A stretch of DNA of 64,000 bases from Prorocentrum cordatum (Eukaryota > Sar > Dinophyceae > Prorocentrales > Prorocentraceae), in the NCBI GenBank assembly GCA_963575745.1, contig CAUYUJ010018070.1, forward strand, positions 1-64,000. The letters are read 5' to 3'. Positions within the stretch are counted from its first letter, which is position 1; the number at the start of each line of letters is the position of its first letter. The notes beneath the pieces are model-generated. The model searched no databases. It saw only the letters and a list, made by a program, of their open reading frames with translations, and was not told the DNA's origin. This document shows positions 41,522 through 51,589 of this stretch, piece by piece. The position numbers and the translations under genes are program-made.

Positions 41522-42310
41522 GTGCTGCAAGCCCCGCCGCCGAGCGTCCTGATGCCGAGTGCGTCCGCGGATGCCGGCGCTGCTGCGCCGCTGGAGGCCG
41601 TGCGCGGCGCGGTCCTGGCGGCGCACGCCGCCGCTGGGCTGCCCAGCAGCGCTGCGCCTCGAGATGTGGCTCGGCTCGTTCGTGCTGCTGATCGTCTGCT
41701 CCTCGACGGCGGCGGCCGTGCCGGCCAGGCCCGTCCCTCCCGCGCCCGCCGCGGCGCCCTCGGCGGAGCCCGCGGCTGCCACTCGGCGGCGGCGTCGGCC
41801 TCATGCTGTGCATGGGGGTGGATGGCAAGCAGGATGTCGCACCTGGAAGGATGGGCGTCGCTCGTGGGGCGGCTGGGACTGCAGCTCCGAGGGCCGCTGC
41901 GCCTGCCACGCCGATGCTGGAGGACGGCGGCCGGGCTGACGAGCTGCCGCTGGTGCAGCAGCGGAGCCGCCCGCCTTCCAGCACAGCTTCGCGCGAGGGC
42001 AAGGGCAAGAGCACGGGCAATGTTGACGAGTACCAAGGGCAGGCACGCTGAAGCGGAGAGCTGGCAGCTTCGGCAGCTCGTCGACCGCCTGGCGAAGCGC
42101 GCGAGGCTGTCCAGGGTGCCAGAGCATATCCCCTTCGGCCGCGAGGAGCTGATCGCAACGGCCTGCAACTTCGAGGAGGTGCGGTCCCGCGCACGGCGGC
42201 TCCAGCGCGGGCCGCGGCGCTGGCACGCGACAGGCGAGCCGTGTTGGGTGCTGGGCTCGGCGGGGTGCACGCCGGCAGCGGCGAGTGCGTCGTGGTGGAG
42301 GTCGGCATGA
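41522..42310 (+). CDS. Hypothetical ORF of doubtful reality
   Basis: 262 codons following a TCC tract. Residues about 175-230 (ESWQLRQLVDRLAKRARLSR, VPEHIPFGREELIATACNFE) look helical and protein-like; the rest is Ala/Arg-rich. Overlapping frames on both strands are also open because of high GC, so it may be a shadow. I recognise no domain. Confidence 0.2.
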   Translation: MLQAPPPSVLMPSASADAGAAAPLEAVRGAVLAAHAAAGLPSSAAPRDVARLVRAADRLLLDGGGRAGQARPSRARRGALGGARGCHSAAASASCCAWGWMASRMSHLEGWASLVGRLGLQLRGPLRLPRRCWRTAAGLTSCRWCSSGAARLPAQLRARARARARAMLTSTKGRHAEAESWQLRQLVDRLAKRARLSRVPEHIPFGREELIATACNFEEVRSRARRLQRGPRRWHATGEPCWVLGSAGCTPAAASASWWRSA

Positions 42311-42710
42311 TGATGGTGCTCGGCCTCGTGAAAGCCGTGGACCTCTTCGTCTTCGCGGTCGGGGGGTCCGACGCGCGCTCAGCCACCGCTGTCCTGTCCC
42401 ATCTTGGGGTGCGGCGTCTTGCCCAGCAGCCCTTGATTCCACTGCATGCTCCTGCACGTTCCTGTGCAGGGCAGCTCGCCTGGGCATCGTTTCTGGATTG
42501 GCTGGTGGGGCTATTTTTTTGATCGCGACCGCGGCGAAGAAAGGTCGGGCGGTGTGCGAAAGGCTGATTGGGCCACGCGAGGCGACTAGAATTCATTGAT
42601 CCCAGAACTTTTTCTTCCAGTCGAATATGCAAAAGCAGACGTTTTCTGTTCGTAGATTTGGGAACATTCTACGTATCCTTTGTACCATCGGCGGAAAACA
42701 AGTCTGGAGC

Positions 42711-42750
<40 letters not shown>

Positions 42751-42932
42751 AGAGCAACAACAAACAAACAAACACATCTGGGGCAATCCCGGGGCATTTT
42801 TGGATGGTCCCCGGGCCCGGTCCGGCGAGGGCCCCCCCCACAGGGCGACCAGAGCGGCAGAACTATCTGGAGCTGGTTTTCTGATGCTTTTTCCCCCAAC
42901 AGATATGCAAACCTCATTTTTCCACAACCGGC
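42311..42932. other. Unique sequence with a (GA)n run
   Basis: A hydrophobic plus frame at 42300-42522 is unsupported. (GA)n lies at 42712-42750. 42600-42930 is less GC-rich, with no gene seen. Confidence 0.4.
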
Positions 42933-43056
42933 CATCGCTCGGACGTCCATTCCCTGTGTTTTTTTGTAGGTTTCGTGCGTGGTTCTTTTTTCGCCAAATG
43001 ATCAAGGATGCTCCTCGATGGTCCTCCCCGAAAGAAATGTACACGTCCGAGCGACG
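42933..43056 (+). mobile_element. MITE family A, copy 5, between 19-bp direct repeats
   Basis: 124 bp; left end CATCGCTCGGACGT, right end ACGTCCGAGCGACG. CAAACCTCATTTTTCCACA occurs at 42908-42926 and again at 43068-43086, just outside the element. Confidence 0.9.
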
Positions 43057-43291
43057 CCAAGAATATTCAAACCTCATTTTTCCACACTCAGTGCGAGCAT
43101 GCCAGTGACGCGCTTCCTGAAGGGACGCCGGCGAGTGGGACTTCCGAGACCGCAGCGTTGCCTCCGAGACTCCGCGAGAGCGGTTGAAGAAAAAAAACGC
43201 CCCGCGACGTCCCTGTGGGCGAAGCCGAGCGGACTCGAGACATCGGCAGCGCCCGTCTCAAGAGTCCCCTGCCCTGGGGTCCCTTCCTGGC

Positions 43292-43413
43292 CATCGCTCG
43301 GACGTCCATTCCCTGTGTTTTTTTCGGCTTCGTGCGTGGTTTTTTCGCCAAATAATCAAGGATGCTCCTCGATGGTCCTCGCCGAAGAAAAAAACGCACA
43401 CGTCCGAGCGATG
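43292..43413 (+). mobile_element. MITE family A, copy 6
   Basis: 122 bp, perfect 14-bp inverted ends, 236 bases after copy 5. Confidence 0.92.
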
Positions 43414-43435
43414 CCAAGCAACCGCACGAGCGACA

Positions 43436-43605
43436 ATCCAAAACGGGTCTTTCGCGAGATGGCACAGCGACCTTGCGCAGCGGCTTACGCGGGCTGCCGG
43501 CGCGGCATGCCACATTGGAGACGAGGGCGCTTACGCGCGGCCTTGCGCGGGCAGCTCACGCGCCAATGTCGGCGCAGACAGCCTCCTTTTTCCGTCTCGC
43601 CCCCA
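43436..43605 (+). repeat. Repeat family K, copy 2
   Basis: GGCACAGCGACCTTGCGC, GCGGGCTGCCGGCG and CGCGCGGCCTTGCGCGGGCA; ends where a GGA tract begins. Confidence 0.7.
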
Positions 43606-43606
43606 C

Positions 43607-43968
43607 GAAGAGGAGGAGGAGGAGGAGGAGGAGGAGGAGGAGGAGGAGGAGGAGCAGGAGGAGGAGGAGGAGGAGGAGGAGGAGGAGAGGAGGAGGAGGA
43701 TGAGTGAGGATGATGAGGAGGAGGAGGAGGAGGAGGAGAGGAGGGTAGGAGGATGTTGGGGGCAGAGGTCGGAGGGAGAGGGAGGGAGGGAGGAGGGAGG
43801 AGGAGGGAGGAGGAGGGATGAGGCATGTGGGATGAGGGATGAGGGAGGAGGGGAGGGAAAAGTAGGGAGGAAGGGAGGAGGAGGAGGGAGGAGGTAGGAA
43901 GAGGAGGAGAAGAGGAGGAGGAGGAGGAGGGAGGTGGAGGAGGAGGAGGAGGAGGAGGAGGAGGAGTC
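43607..43968. repeat. (GGA)n tract
   Basis: GGA with GATGAG interruptions; frames are artefacts. Confidence 0.95.
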
Positions 43969-44610
43969 AGGACAGCGCCGCCGCCTGCGCCCCGGGGGCG
44001 AACGGCGCCCTGTAGATCAGCAGCCTCTCGCGGTGCAGGTGGGCACGCACGGCCTCCCAAGGCAGGGCGCGCGGGGTGGGCGTTGAGCTGCTCGTCCGGG
44101 CTCGCGCTCGGGCTCGGGCTCGGGCTCGGGCGCCTGCGAGATCCGGGCGTCTCAATCGTTTCGGGCCTGTCGTTTCTTCGCTATGCTTCGGGGCCCGGGG
44201 CCCTCACGGATCGATCGGGCTCGACAGATGACGCAGGAAGAGGGGGTCTAGGGCTCTGGGCGTGATTTTTTACGATGTTGCAGCTGTTTCGCTACGTCGG
44301 ATCTCAGGGTCGAGCTTGGGCTCGGGCTCGGGCTGGCGCTCGGGCTCGGGCTCAAGGGGGTGAGCGGGCATTGCCATACGTTCTGCCGGCGTGCGGCCCA
44401 CACTGCTGCGAGCTACCCGCCATCTTGCGTGCAAATCTTGGTCACGACATGGAGGCCTAGTTCCAGTGCCACGAGTTCTGCTGCAGACGCGCAGTGGACG
44501 CACGGACGGCGACGACCGGCCCTGCAAGCGAGCGCCAGTCCCTCCCCAGGCCTTTTCTGCGTTTACGGCGCACTTCCTGCAGCGGCACGAGTCTTGGCCG
44601 CCTCGGAGCG
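43969..44610. other. Unique sequence with (GGGCTC)n
   Basis: CTCGGG hexamers at 44095-44130 and 44310-44360 bracket a unique part. No gene. Confidence 0.5.
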
Positions 44611-44742
44611 GAGGAGGAGGAGGAGGAGGAGGAGGAGGAGGAGGAGGAGGAGGAGGAGGAGGCGGAGAGGAGGAGGAGGAGGAGGAGGAGGAGGACGGGA
44701 GGAGAGGAGGAGGAGGAGGGGGAGGAAGGAGGAGGAGGAGGT
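44611..44742. repeat. (GGA)n tract
   Basis: Near-pure GGA. Confidence 0.95.
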
Positions 44743-44862
44743 TTTGGGCTCCTGGAGGAGCCGCTTTCACGTCTTGCCATTCGATCCCCCCAAGGTTTAG
44801 GTGTCCCCGCGTTGCCGCTCGCCCGCGTTTTTCCACTGCGTCTGGCTACGTGTATGAGCTTA

Positions 44863-45102
44863 GTGGGCCCTGGAAACGACAGGGCCGTTTTTTAACCGGT
44901 TCCGTTTTGCCGTTTTTGTTGCTGGTTCCGACGCCGTTTTTTTACTGGTTCCGTCGCCGTTTTTTGACCGGTTCCGGCTCCGGTTCCAATCCTGGAGCCG
45001 TTTTTTTGCCGTTTCCGGTCGCCGTTTTTTTACCGTTTCCATTTTCAAGGGGCATTTTTTTGGAAACGGTGGAAAAACGGCCCTGCCGTTTCCAGGGCCC
45101 AC
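44863..45102. mobile_element. Foldback element Q with internal tandem repeats
   Basis: Arms of about 25-30 bp: GTGGGCCCTGGAAACGACAG (left) and, inverted, ending TTTCCAGGGCCCAC (right), with one mismatch in the first 25. Between them are six or seven degenerate copies of a 20-24-bp unit GGTTCCGxxGCCGTTTTTTT. Confidence 0.85.
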
Positions 45103-45284
45103 AAAGTACGTGCAGGAGCGATCCCGGCCAAGGGTGGCCTCTGGTGCGCGGCCTCAGGGGGGGCGCGGGAGGCCAGGCCTGGGCGCGCAGGCCGCCCCCG
45201 TCGCCTCGTGTTCCGCTGTCGGGGGTCCCAGCCCCAGTGGGCCCCGCACCAAAGGGCACTCTCGGAAGAAAGAAGAACGTCGTC

Positions 45285-45442
45285 GAAGGGGCCCAACGAC
45301 ACACACTATACAGACACACATACCGTGATTCCCTAGATGTGCCCATACTTTCTGGAGTTCCGTCTTCCCCTCCACTCCCGACGTCTTCCTACAGTCTTAT
45401 GGACATCGACGTGTATTCGTGTCTGGCTTCGTTTCCTCCTGA
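45285..45442 (+). mobile_element. MITE family B, copy 5 (diverged)
   Basis: CGAAGGGGCCCAACGACACA to GTGTCTGGCTTCGTTTCCTC; more diverged than the other copies. Confidence 0.7.
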
Positions 45443-45460
45443 GTCATACGCGCAAGCTTT

Positions 45461-45590
45461 CGGAGCTCAGGGCGGATGTCTTGGATTGGCGCTGGACCCC
45501 CTCCCTGGCGCGGAGAGCACGCCAGGGGCGGCACCAGAGGCGCCGCCCGGAGGCTCCAGCGCCGATCCAAGAAATCCGCGCGGAGCTCCG
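45461..45590. mobile_element. Hairpin element family F, copy 3
   Basis: CGGAGCTCAGGGCGGATGTC and GCCGATCCAAGAAATCCGCG arms; 18 bases after a family B element. Confidence 0.85.
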
Positions 45591-45713
45591 ACAGTTCACG
45601 CTCATGCAGCCTCTTTTGCTTCGAACATCGAGGTCGCTCTGGCGACGGGCTACGCTGAAGACGTGTAGCTGGTGTGCGGCCCCTCTTCGTACAGGAGCAT
45701 GCCGTAGATGGAT

Positions 45714-45903
45714 CTACCCTTGTACCGCGCCGAACGCAACGGCCGAATTGCCTATAGACGCATCCACCCCGAATGCGTCGAAGTTTATATACGCAACCGC
45801 ACCCAATGTGTCCGATGGCGCTTGTGACTTGAACGTGAAAACGATATTTGGAATAGGGCCCCAGATGTTGGTCGTCTCGCAGCAGGTCGACTTGGCCCTC
45901 CAA
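45714..45903 (-). pseudogene. Possible exon or protein fragment, unknown
   Basis: The minus strand reads TTNIWGPIPNIVFTFKSQAP, then LGAVAYINFDAFGVDASIGN, before a stop. Composition is less GC-rich than the flanks and the peptide looks natural (beta-rich). It follows directly from a GGA-direction tract on that strand. No family recognised. Confidence 0.2.
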
Positions 45904-45905
45904 CC

Positions 45906-46372
45906 GCTCCTCCTCCTCCTCCTCCTCCTCCTCCGCCTCCTCCGCCTCCTCCTCCTCCTTCTCCTCATCCTCCTCCTCCTCCTCCTCCTCCTCCTCCCTC
46001 CTCCTACTCCGCTCCTCCTCCTCCTCCTCCTCCTCTCTCCTCCTCCTTCTCCTCCTCCTCCTCCTCCTCCTCCTCCTCCTCCCGCCTCCTCCCTCTCCTC
46101 CTCCTCCTCCTCCTCCTCCGCCCTCCCCCTCTCCTCCTCCCTCCTCCTCCTCCTCCCTCTCTCCTCCTCCGCCTCCTCCTCCTCCTCCTCCTTCTCTCCT
46201 CCTCTCCTCCCCTCCCTCCTCCTCCCTCCTCTCACTCCTCCTTCCTCCTCCTCCTCTTCCCTACCTCCCTCCTCCTCCTCCTCCTCCTGTCCTCCTCCCT
46301 CACTCCCTTCCCTCCTCCTCCTCCCTCCTCCTCCTCCTCCTCCTCCTCCTCCTCCTCCTCCTCCTCCTCCTC
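45906..46372. repeat. (TCC)n tract
   Basis: Long interrupted TCC; 46373-46496 is a unique spacer. Confidence 0.95.
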
Positions 46373-46496
46373 CAAGGTCCCTCCCTCGGCCCCGACGTGG
46401 TGGGCCACCCGCTGGCCTCCAGCACCAGGGAGGCCCTGCCCTCCGGCACCGGGATGTCGGCTCCGACCTCGGGGCCCGCCCGAAAAGACAGCACAT

Positions 46497-46522
46497 TTTG
46501 TCGTCGCCGTCGTCGCCGTCGC

Positions 46523-46556
<34 letters not shown>

Positions 46557-46557
46557 T

Positions 46558-46598
<41 letters not shown>

Positions 46599-46599
46599 T

Positions 46600-46641
<42 letters not shown>

Positions 46642-46645
46642 TCCT
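46497..46645. repeat. (GTC)n tract
   Basis: GTC with GCC interruptions; Asp/Arg/Thr-rich frames are artefacts. Confidence 0.95.
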
Positions 46646-47377
46646 CCCCCTTCTCCTCCTCATCGTCCAGCCTCTCACTTCCGCCATCGACCATCCAAGG
46701 CCGAGGGGGGATTCCTTTTTGGATGTTCCGCGTGCTTCTGGGAATCCCTTGCCCACTTTGGGCCTCTGGAGGCCTCGGGAGGCCTCCGGGGCCCTCCGGG
46801 GGCGTCCCTGGGGGGCTCGATCTGGCGCGGCGCGGCGCTACATCTTGCCACCACCTCCTCTCCTCGGATCTGACGTTGCGAAAACGCGCTCCATCGCAAC
46901 AAATCGCCGCTTGAGAGCCCCGGCGCCCGTCTTTCTGCGCTGAGCTTATCCGTGGGGGTCGGGAGGCCCGAGGCCGGGCCGCAGCGCCCTGCGCGGAAGA
47001 GGTGCTCGGCCCGCGTGGGAGCGCCGCGCGGCCGGCGCCGAGCACCGGCGCCTCTGCACGCCCCGTGCTTTTGCCCCGGGCCTGGGCTGCCGCTGGCCCT
47101 GTGTGTGCTTCCCGTGCTCCTGGTGTTCCTGCTCCTCCTGCTCTTCCTGCTCCTGCTCCTCCTTCGGCACCTCTCCCTCTCTCCCGTCTTCTCTTCCTCG
47201 GTCTTGGCTCCCCATCCTCTCCGTAGGAACCATCAGGTTTGTCAGGGTGTTGCGATGAAGGTATACGAGCATACATCCATCTGCTTGTGTAACACAGGTG
47301 CGCTCACAAAACTTGTGTGTACATGCGCAAATACCTGCGTGTACGAATTCATGCTCACGCTTCCTGGCGCGCGCGTG
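46646..47377. other. Unique GC-rich sequence
   Basis: Contains GGCCTCGGGAGGCCTCCGGGG palindromic parts near 46762-46800 and TCCTGCTCC hexamers at 47120-47165. No gene. Confidence 0.45.
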
Positions 47378-47691
47378 TGTGTGTGTGTGTGTGTGTGTGT
47401 TGGTGTGTGTGTGTTGGTGTGTGTGTGTGTGTTGGTGTGTGTGTGTTGGTGTGTTGGTGTGTGTGTGTTGGTGTGTTGTTGTGTGTTGGTGTGTGTGTGT
47501 GTTAGTGTGTGTGTGTGTGTGTTGGAGTGTTGGTGTGTGTGTGTGTGTGTTGGTTTGTTGGTGTGTGTGTTGGTGTGTTGGTGTGTGTGTGTGTTGGTGT
47601 GTTGGTGTGTGTGTGTGTTGGTGTGTGTTGGTGTGTTTGTGTGTTTGTGTGTTGGTGTGTGTGTTGGTGCGTGTGTGTTGGTGTGTGTGTG
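47378..47691. repeat. (GT)n microsatellite ending at the assembly gap
   Basis: GTGT with TTGGTGTG interruptions; its true length is unknown. Confidence 0.95.
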
Positions 47692-47791
47692 NNNNNNNNN
47701 NNNNNNNNNNNNNNNNNNNNNNNNNNNNNNNNNNNNNNNNNNNNNNNNNNNNNNNNNNNNNNNNNNNNNNNNNNNNNNNNNNNNNNNNNNN
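47692..47791. other. Assembly gap (100 N)
   Basis: Exactly 100 undetermined bases between a GT tract and a TCC tract; the round length suggests a placeholder of unknown size. Confidence 0.99.
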
Positions 47792-49070
47792 CTCCTCCTC
47801 TTCCTTGTCCTCGTCCTCCTCGTCCTCCCCCCTTCCTCCTCCTCCTCCTCCTTCTTCTCCTCATCTCTCCATCGGCTCATGCAATTTTCTGGCCGTCCTG
47901 CGATGCGCTTCTACATCCTCGCCATTCGGTATACAACCTCAAGACATGCCGCCAGATGTTACTCAGAGAACAGTAGGCCAGCCGGCGCCCGATTACATTA
48001 ACACAAGATGCTTCAGGGATGCAGGCATTGATCACCCCTGAGGTGACGAAAAGGAACCACCAAACTTCACCAAAATCAGAGCTGGGTACAACTTTGTAAC
48101 GGGCTGTCAAGAAACAACACGTTGTCGGCAAGGTGCACAATAACGCCATGCCCGCATCATGCAGCAAGAGATCGTCGGAATACCGGAATCGCGTCGCACC
48201 GAGCTGGCCAGAACAGATATCGAATCGAATCGATCGGACCTGTGATGGGAGCAAGCGGCTTGACAGAAAAATCAGGGGCGGACGAATGACAAATACACGT
48301 CGGTCGGAAGAAGTAGGCAAAAATATGAAGTAGGAAGGCGGACAAAGTGGATTGGGCCCAGGCCCTCCTAGAGAATAACAGAACACGGCAAAATCATGCC
48401 GAGTCTTGAAGTGGGAAGGCGCTTGAAGTAGATTGGGATCTGGGAATCCAAAAATAATTACTTTCAACGACCGGCGTGTAGGAGGGGGGCAGGGAGGATC
48501 GGACACCTCGAGCGGACAGGGCTAGAACCTGCCAGCCACAGGTGTTTTGGGGGGTCGGAGGCCCTGGGCCGCACCGAACAAGCCAGCCGGGGGGCAGGAG
48601 GAGGAAGAGGAGGAGACGAGCTAATTTTTCGGCGAGGCGCCACCGAGACATAAAAGTAGGGGAACAGACAAGGACATAAACACAAAAACTCTATTTTCAA
48701 AACTCTCTTTGGGATCTGGGAATCCAAAACCTATAGGGCAGTTTTTTTAATACATGGGATGTTCAAAAACACAGGATTTTAATACATGGTCGATTTATGA
48801 ATAAATTCATGTATGAACTCATCGCTGTTAAAACTAAATCCCTGCATGTGTAATACATGATCCGCACGCGGAGCATGTACTAAAAACGGCACTGTACTTT
48901 CAAAACGACCGGCGTGAAATCTCGCCGTCCCGGTGGCCCCCCAACAACAGGGGAGGGAGGGCGCAGGCCGACGGAGGGCGGACCATCCCCCGGCTGTCTG
49001 GGAGGCCATGGGGAGCGCACGAGGGGCCGCCAAAAAAGTTCGCGAGCCACTGAGGCACAAAATGCCTTGA
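47792..49070. other. TCC remnant then unique, lower-GC sequence
   Basis: 47792-47870 is TCC-rich. 47871-48900 is about 1 kb of balanced composition with a 21-bp direct repeat (TTGGGATCTGGGAATCCAAA at 48433 and 48710). Minus frames up to 209 codons lack recognisable domains. Confidence 0.4.
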
Positions 49071-49208
49071 CCTCCTCCTCCTCCTCCTCCTCCTCTTCCC
49101 CCTCCTCCTCGTCCTCCTCCTCCTCCTCCTTCCTCCTTCCTCCCTCGTCCTCCTCCTCCTCCCTCCTCCTCCTCCTCCTCCTCCTCCTCCTCCTCCTCCT
49201 CCTCCTCC
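49071..49208. repeat. (TCC)n tract
   Basis: Interrupted TCC ending 14 bases before the TA-flanked MITE. Confidence 0.95.
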
Positions 49209-49222
49209 ACAGTTTCACGATA

Positions 49223-49372
49223 CGGTCAACCCGTACAGTAAGGATGCGCGGTAAGGCTGCAAGGGCCTTGGACGCCCCTGCCGAGGCTCTTCGAGCGGGG
49301 CTGGCCTTCGAAAGTGGCAAGGGCAAAGGGTACCCTTGGTAAGTCGCTCATCCTTACTGTGCGGGTTGACTG
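49223..49372. mobile_element. Tc1/mariner-like MITE with TA duplication
   Basis: 150 bp. 24-bp ends match at 22 positions: CGGTCAACCCGTACAGTAAG... against ...CTTACTGTGCGGGTTGACTG. Both sides are flanked by TA (49221-49222 and 49373-49374), the target preference of the Tc1/mariner/pogo group. No transposase. Confidence 0.85.
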
Positions 49373-49374
49373 TA

Positions 49375-50160
49375 TGAATAGAACTCTTCTCTCTCCACTG
49401 ATGACGTCCGGGAGATGCCTGGCCCCCCTCCGCGCACTGTTTTTTACACACAGGACTCCCGGTCATTGGGTTTGCGCTCGGTGTTTGTTTCGCAATGTTG
49501 CTCCCGTTGTTCCAATCGTGCTCCCGCTGCAGCGCGGGCGTTTGCGGATCTTCCGAGTAGGCCCGAAAATCTAAAAAAGGGCCCCCCGAACAAACCATCG
49601 AAAGTGATTACGCATTCGGTGTCGATTCGTTGATATTTTGGGCCGCAGTAGTCCCCACCACTTTGGGGCGTCGTCGCTTTCAGGAAGTACCAAGCGGGAG
49701 CCCCGTTTCTGCTTTGATAAGGCGATGTTGAAAGCAGAGCCAGAGGGTGCTCTCCATCAGCCCCGCCTTGTGTGGAGCATTTCGGGGAGCCCAAGGAGCT
49801 AGACATGGATCCACGACTCCAGACAGGCCCAGACCTCTCGAAGACGATCCAAGTACCCTCCAAAGAACCCAGCGCCATACCATGACATGCTGTGCGGTGT
49901 TGTGTTCTGCGCCGCTGTGCGATGCCCTAATTTGCGTTGCAATGCTTTGTGATGCAATGCTTCACCGCGCAATGCCGCACCATGCTACGGCATGCTACGC
50001 TCTGCCGTGCTCTTCTACGCCATGCCATGCCGTGCTCTACCATGCATCGCGTACCATCTCGCGATCATTGCCCTGCTCGACATCCGACTGTGCGAATAGA
50101 GAGTGTATGTACGCCATGGTAAAGGATGGGAGGGAGGGGTAGGACGTCAGATATAACGCG
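49375..50160. other. Unique sequence and a degenerate CATGC repeat
   Basis: 49375-49875 is balanced, with no gene. 49880-50050 is a degenerate 5-7-bp array (CATGC, GCAATGC, CCATGC). Confidence 0.55.
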
Positions 50161-51055
50161 AGCGCACCTAGCTCGTCTTCCTCCCCCTCCCCCTCATCCG
50201 CCCCCTCCTCAGCTTCCTCCTCCTCCTGCTCCTCCTCCTGCTCCTCCTGCTCCTCCCGGTCGCCGCAGTCGTCCGCAAGGGCGACTGCGCCAACCAGAAG
50301 CACGACGACGAAGACGACGACAACGACGACGACGACGAGGACGAGGATGAGGACAAGGACGACGACGAGAACGACAACGACGGCGACTGACGACGTCGGC
50401 GACGACGACGCAATGCGGATGCCCTATTGGAGGGGGTGCTGCGTAGGCCCGCTGCATTCGACGAAGACGACGACGACGAGGACGAGGATGACGATGGGGA
50501 CGAGGACGAGGACGACGAGGACGGCGACGACGACGACGGCGACGACGACGTCGACGACACTGCGGATGCCCTATGGGGGATGGTGCTGCGTGCGGGAGGG
50601 GTGCTGAGTAGGCACGCTGTACTCGACGACGACGACACGACGACGACAACGAGGACGACGACAACGACGACGACGAGGATGAGGATGAGGACAGGGACGA
50701 GGGTGACGACGACGACGGACGACGACGACAAAGACAGCGACGACGCACTGCGGATGCCCTATCGGGGGGGATATGGAGGGGTGCTGCGTAGGCCCCGTAG
50801 TCGACGACGACGACGACGGCGACGACGACGAGGACGAGAATGAGAATGGGGACGAAAACTGGGACGAGGGCGACGACGACGACGACGACGCCAACGACGA
50901 CGAAAACGACGACGGACGCTGACGCTGACGACGACGACGACAGCGACGACGACGACGACGGCGACGACTACGACAACGACGACGACGACAACGGTGACGA
51001 CGACGGCGACAACGACGACGACAACGATGACGACGACGACGACGACTACGACGGC
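50161..51055. repeat. TCC tract then (GAC)n blocks with a recurring spacer
   Basis: (GAC)n blocks are separated three times by GCGGATGCCCTAT...GGGGTGCTGCGTAGGC (50412-50455, 50560-50625, 50750-50800). The spacer is homologous to the one at 33190-33540. Confidence 0.85.
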
Positions 51056-51230
51056 AGAACAATTGCCATTGCCGGGGGGCAGAAGCTTAAATCATCAATT
51101 CTGGCGGCTGGATTTTATTAGCCAGCCCACGAACGCACCGCGGCAGGGCCGAAAGCAGCTGCATGCAGCAGTTCCACCAAACGTCCTCTCCGCCTCCGTT
51201 GACCAAAGCTGGACGGGGGACGTTCAAAGC

Positions 51231-51290
51231 CAGATCTGCGCTTTACTATTTTTGAATATGCCTCCTGTCGAGGGACAGGCCCGACTTAAC
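51231..51290 (+). mobile_element. MITE family D, copy 7 (right end only)
   Basis: ACTATTTTTGAATATGCCTC then GAGGGACAGGCCCGACTTAA; no left end found upstream. Confidence 0.7.
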
Positions 51291-51589
51291 GCTACCCCGA
51301 CCCAACCAGAGCCACGTCCCCAACGCGGGCGGGCCACGCAGCGGCCACCGAGCCCGAGCCAGCGGAGGGCGGGGATGGGGGACTCGCCCACACGGGGCAC
51401 CCAAACCTGGGTGAGGCACAAGGGAATTGGAGGGGATTGGCCATTGGCTGACCCCCGGCATCCAGACTCCCGACGTCGTGGTGTTTGAGAGAACGCGTTT
51501 CACTGGCGCTTGCCTTGGGGACAATCGGCGGCGCGTTTCGAACCAGGGGGTGGGCCCCCCCCAACACTCGGCGCCGTCGATCCAAGCCG
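51291..51589. other. Unique GC-rich sequence
   Basis: No gene recognised. Confidence 0.4.

Noticed and set aside
9887-43413. Conserved minus-strand peptide in family A copies (GRVHFSFGEDHRGASLI)
   Set aside because: It is simply the stop-free translation of the MITE; copies contain length changes that alter the frame.
45714-47276. 520-codon minus-strand frame
   Set aside because: It is mostly poly-Glu/Arg/Asp from TCC and GTC tracts; only the last 60 residues look natural and are listed separately as a low-confidence fragment.
47877-48506. Possible reverse-transcriptase signature YSDDLLL on the minus strand
   Set aside because: The context lacks the hydrophobic strand before and the other RT motifs around it; it is most likely chance.
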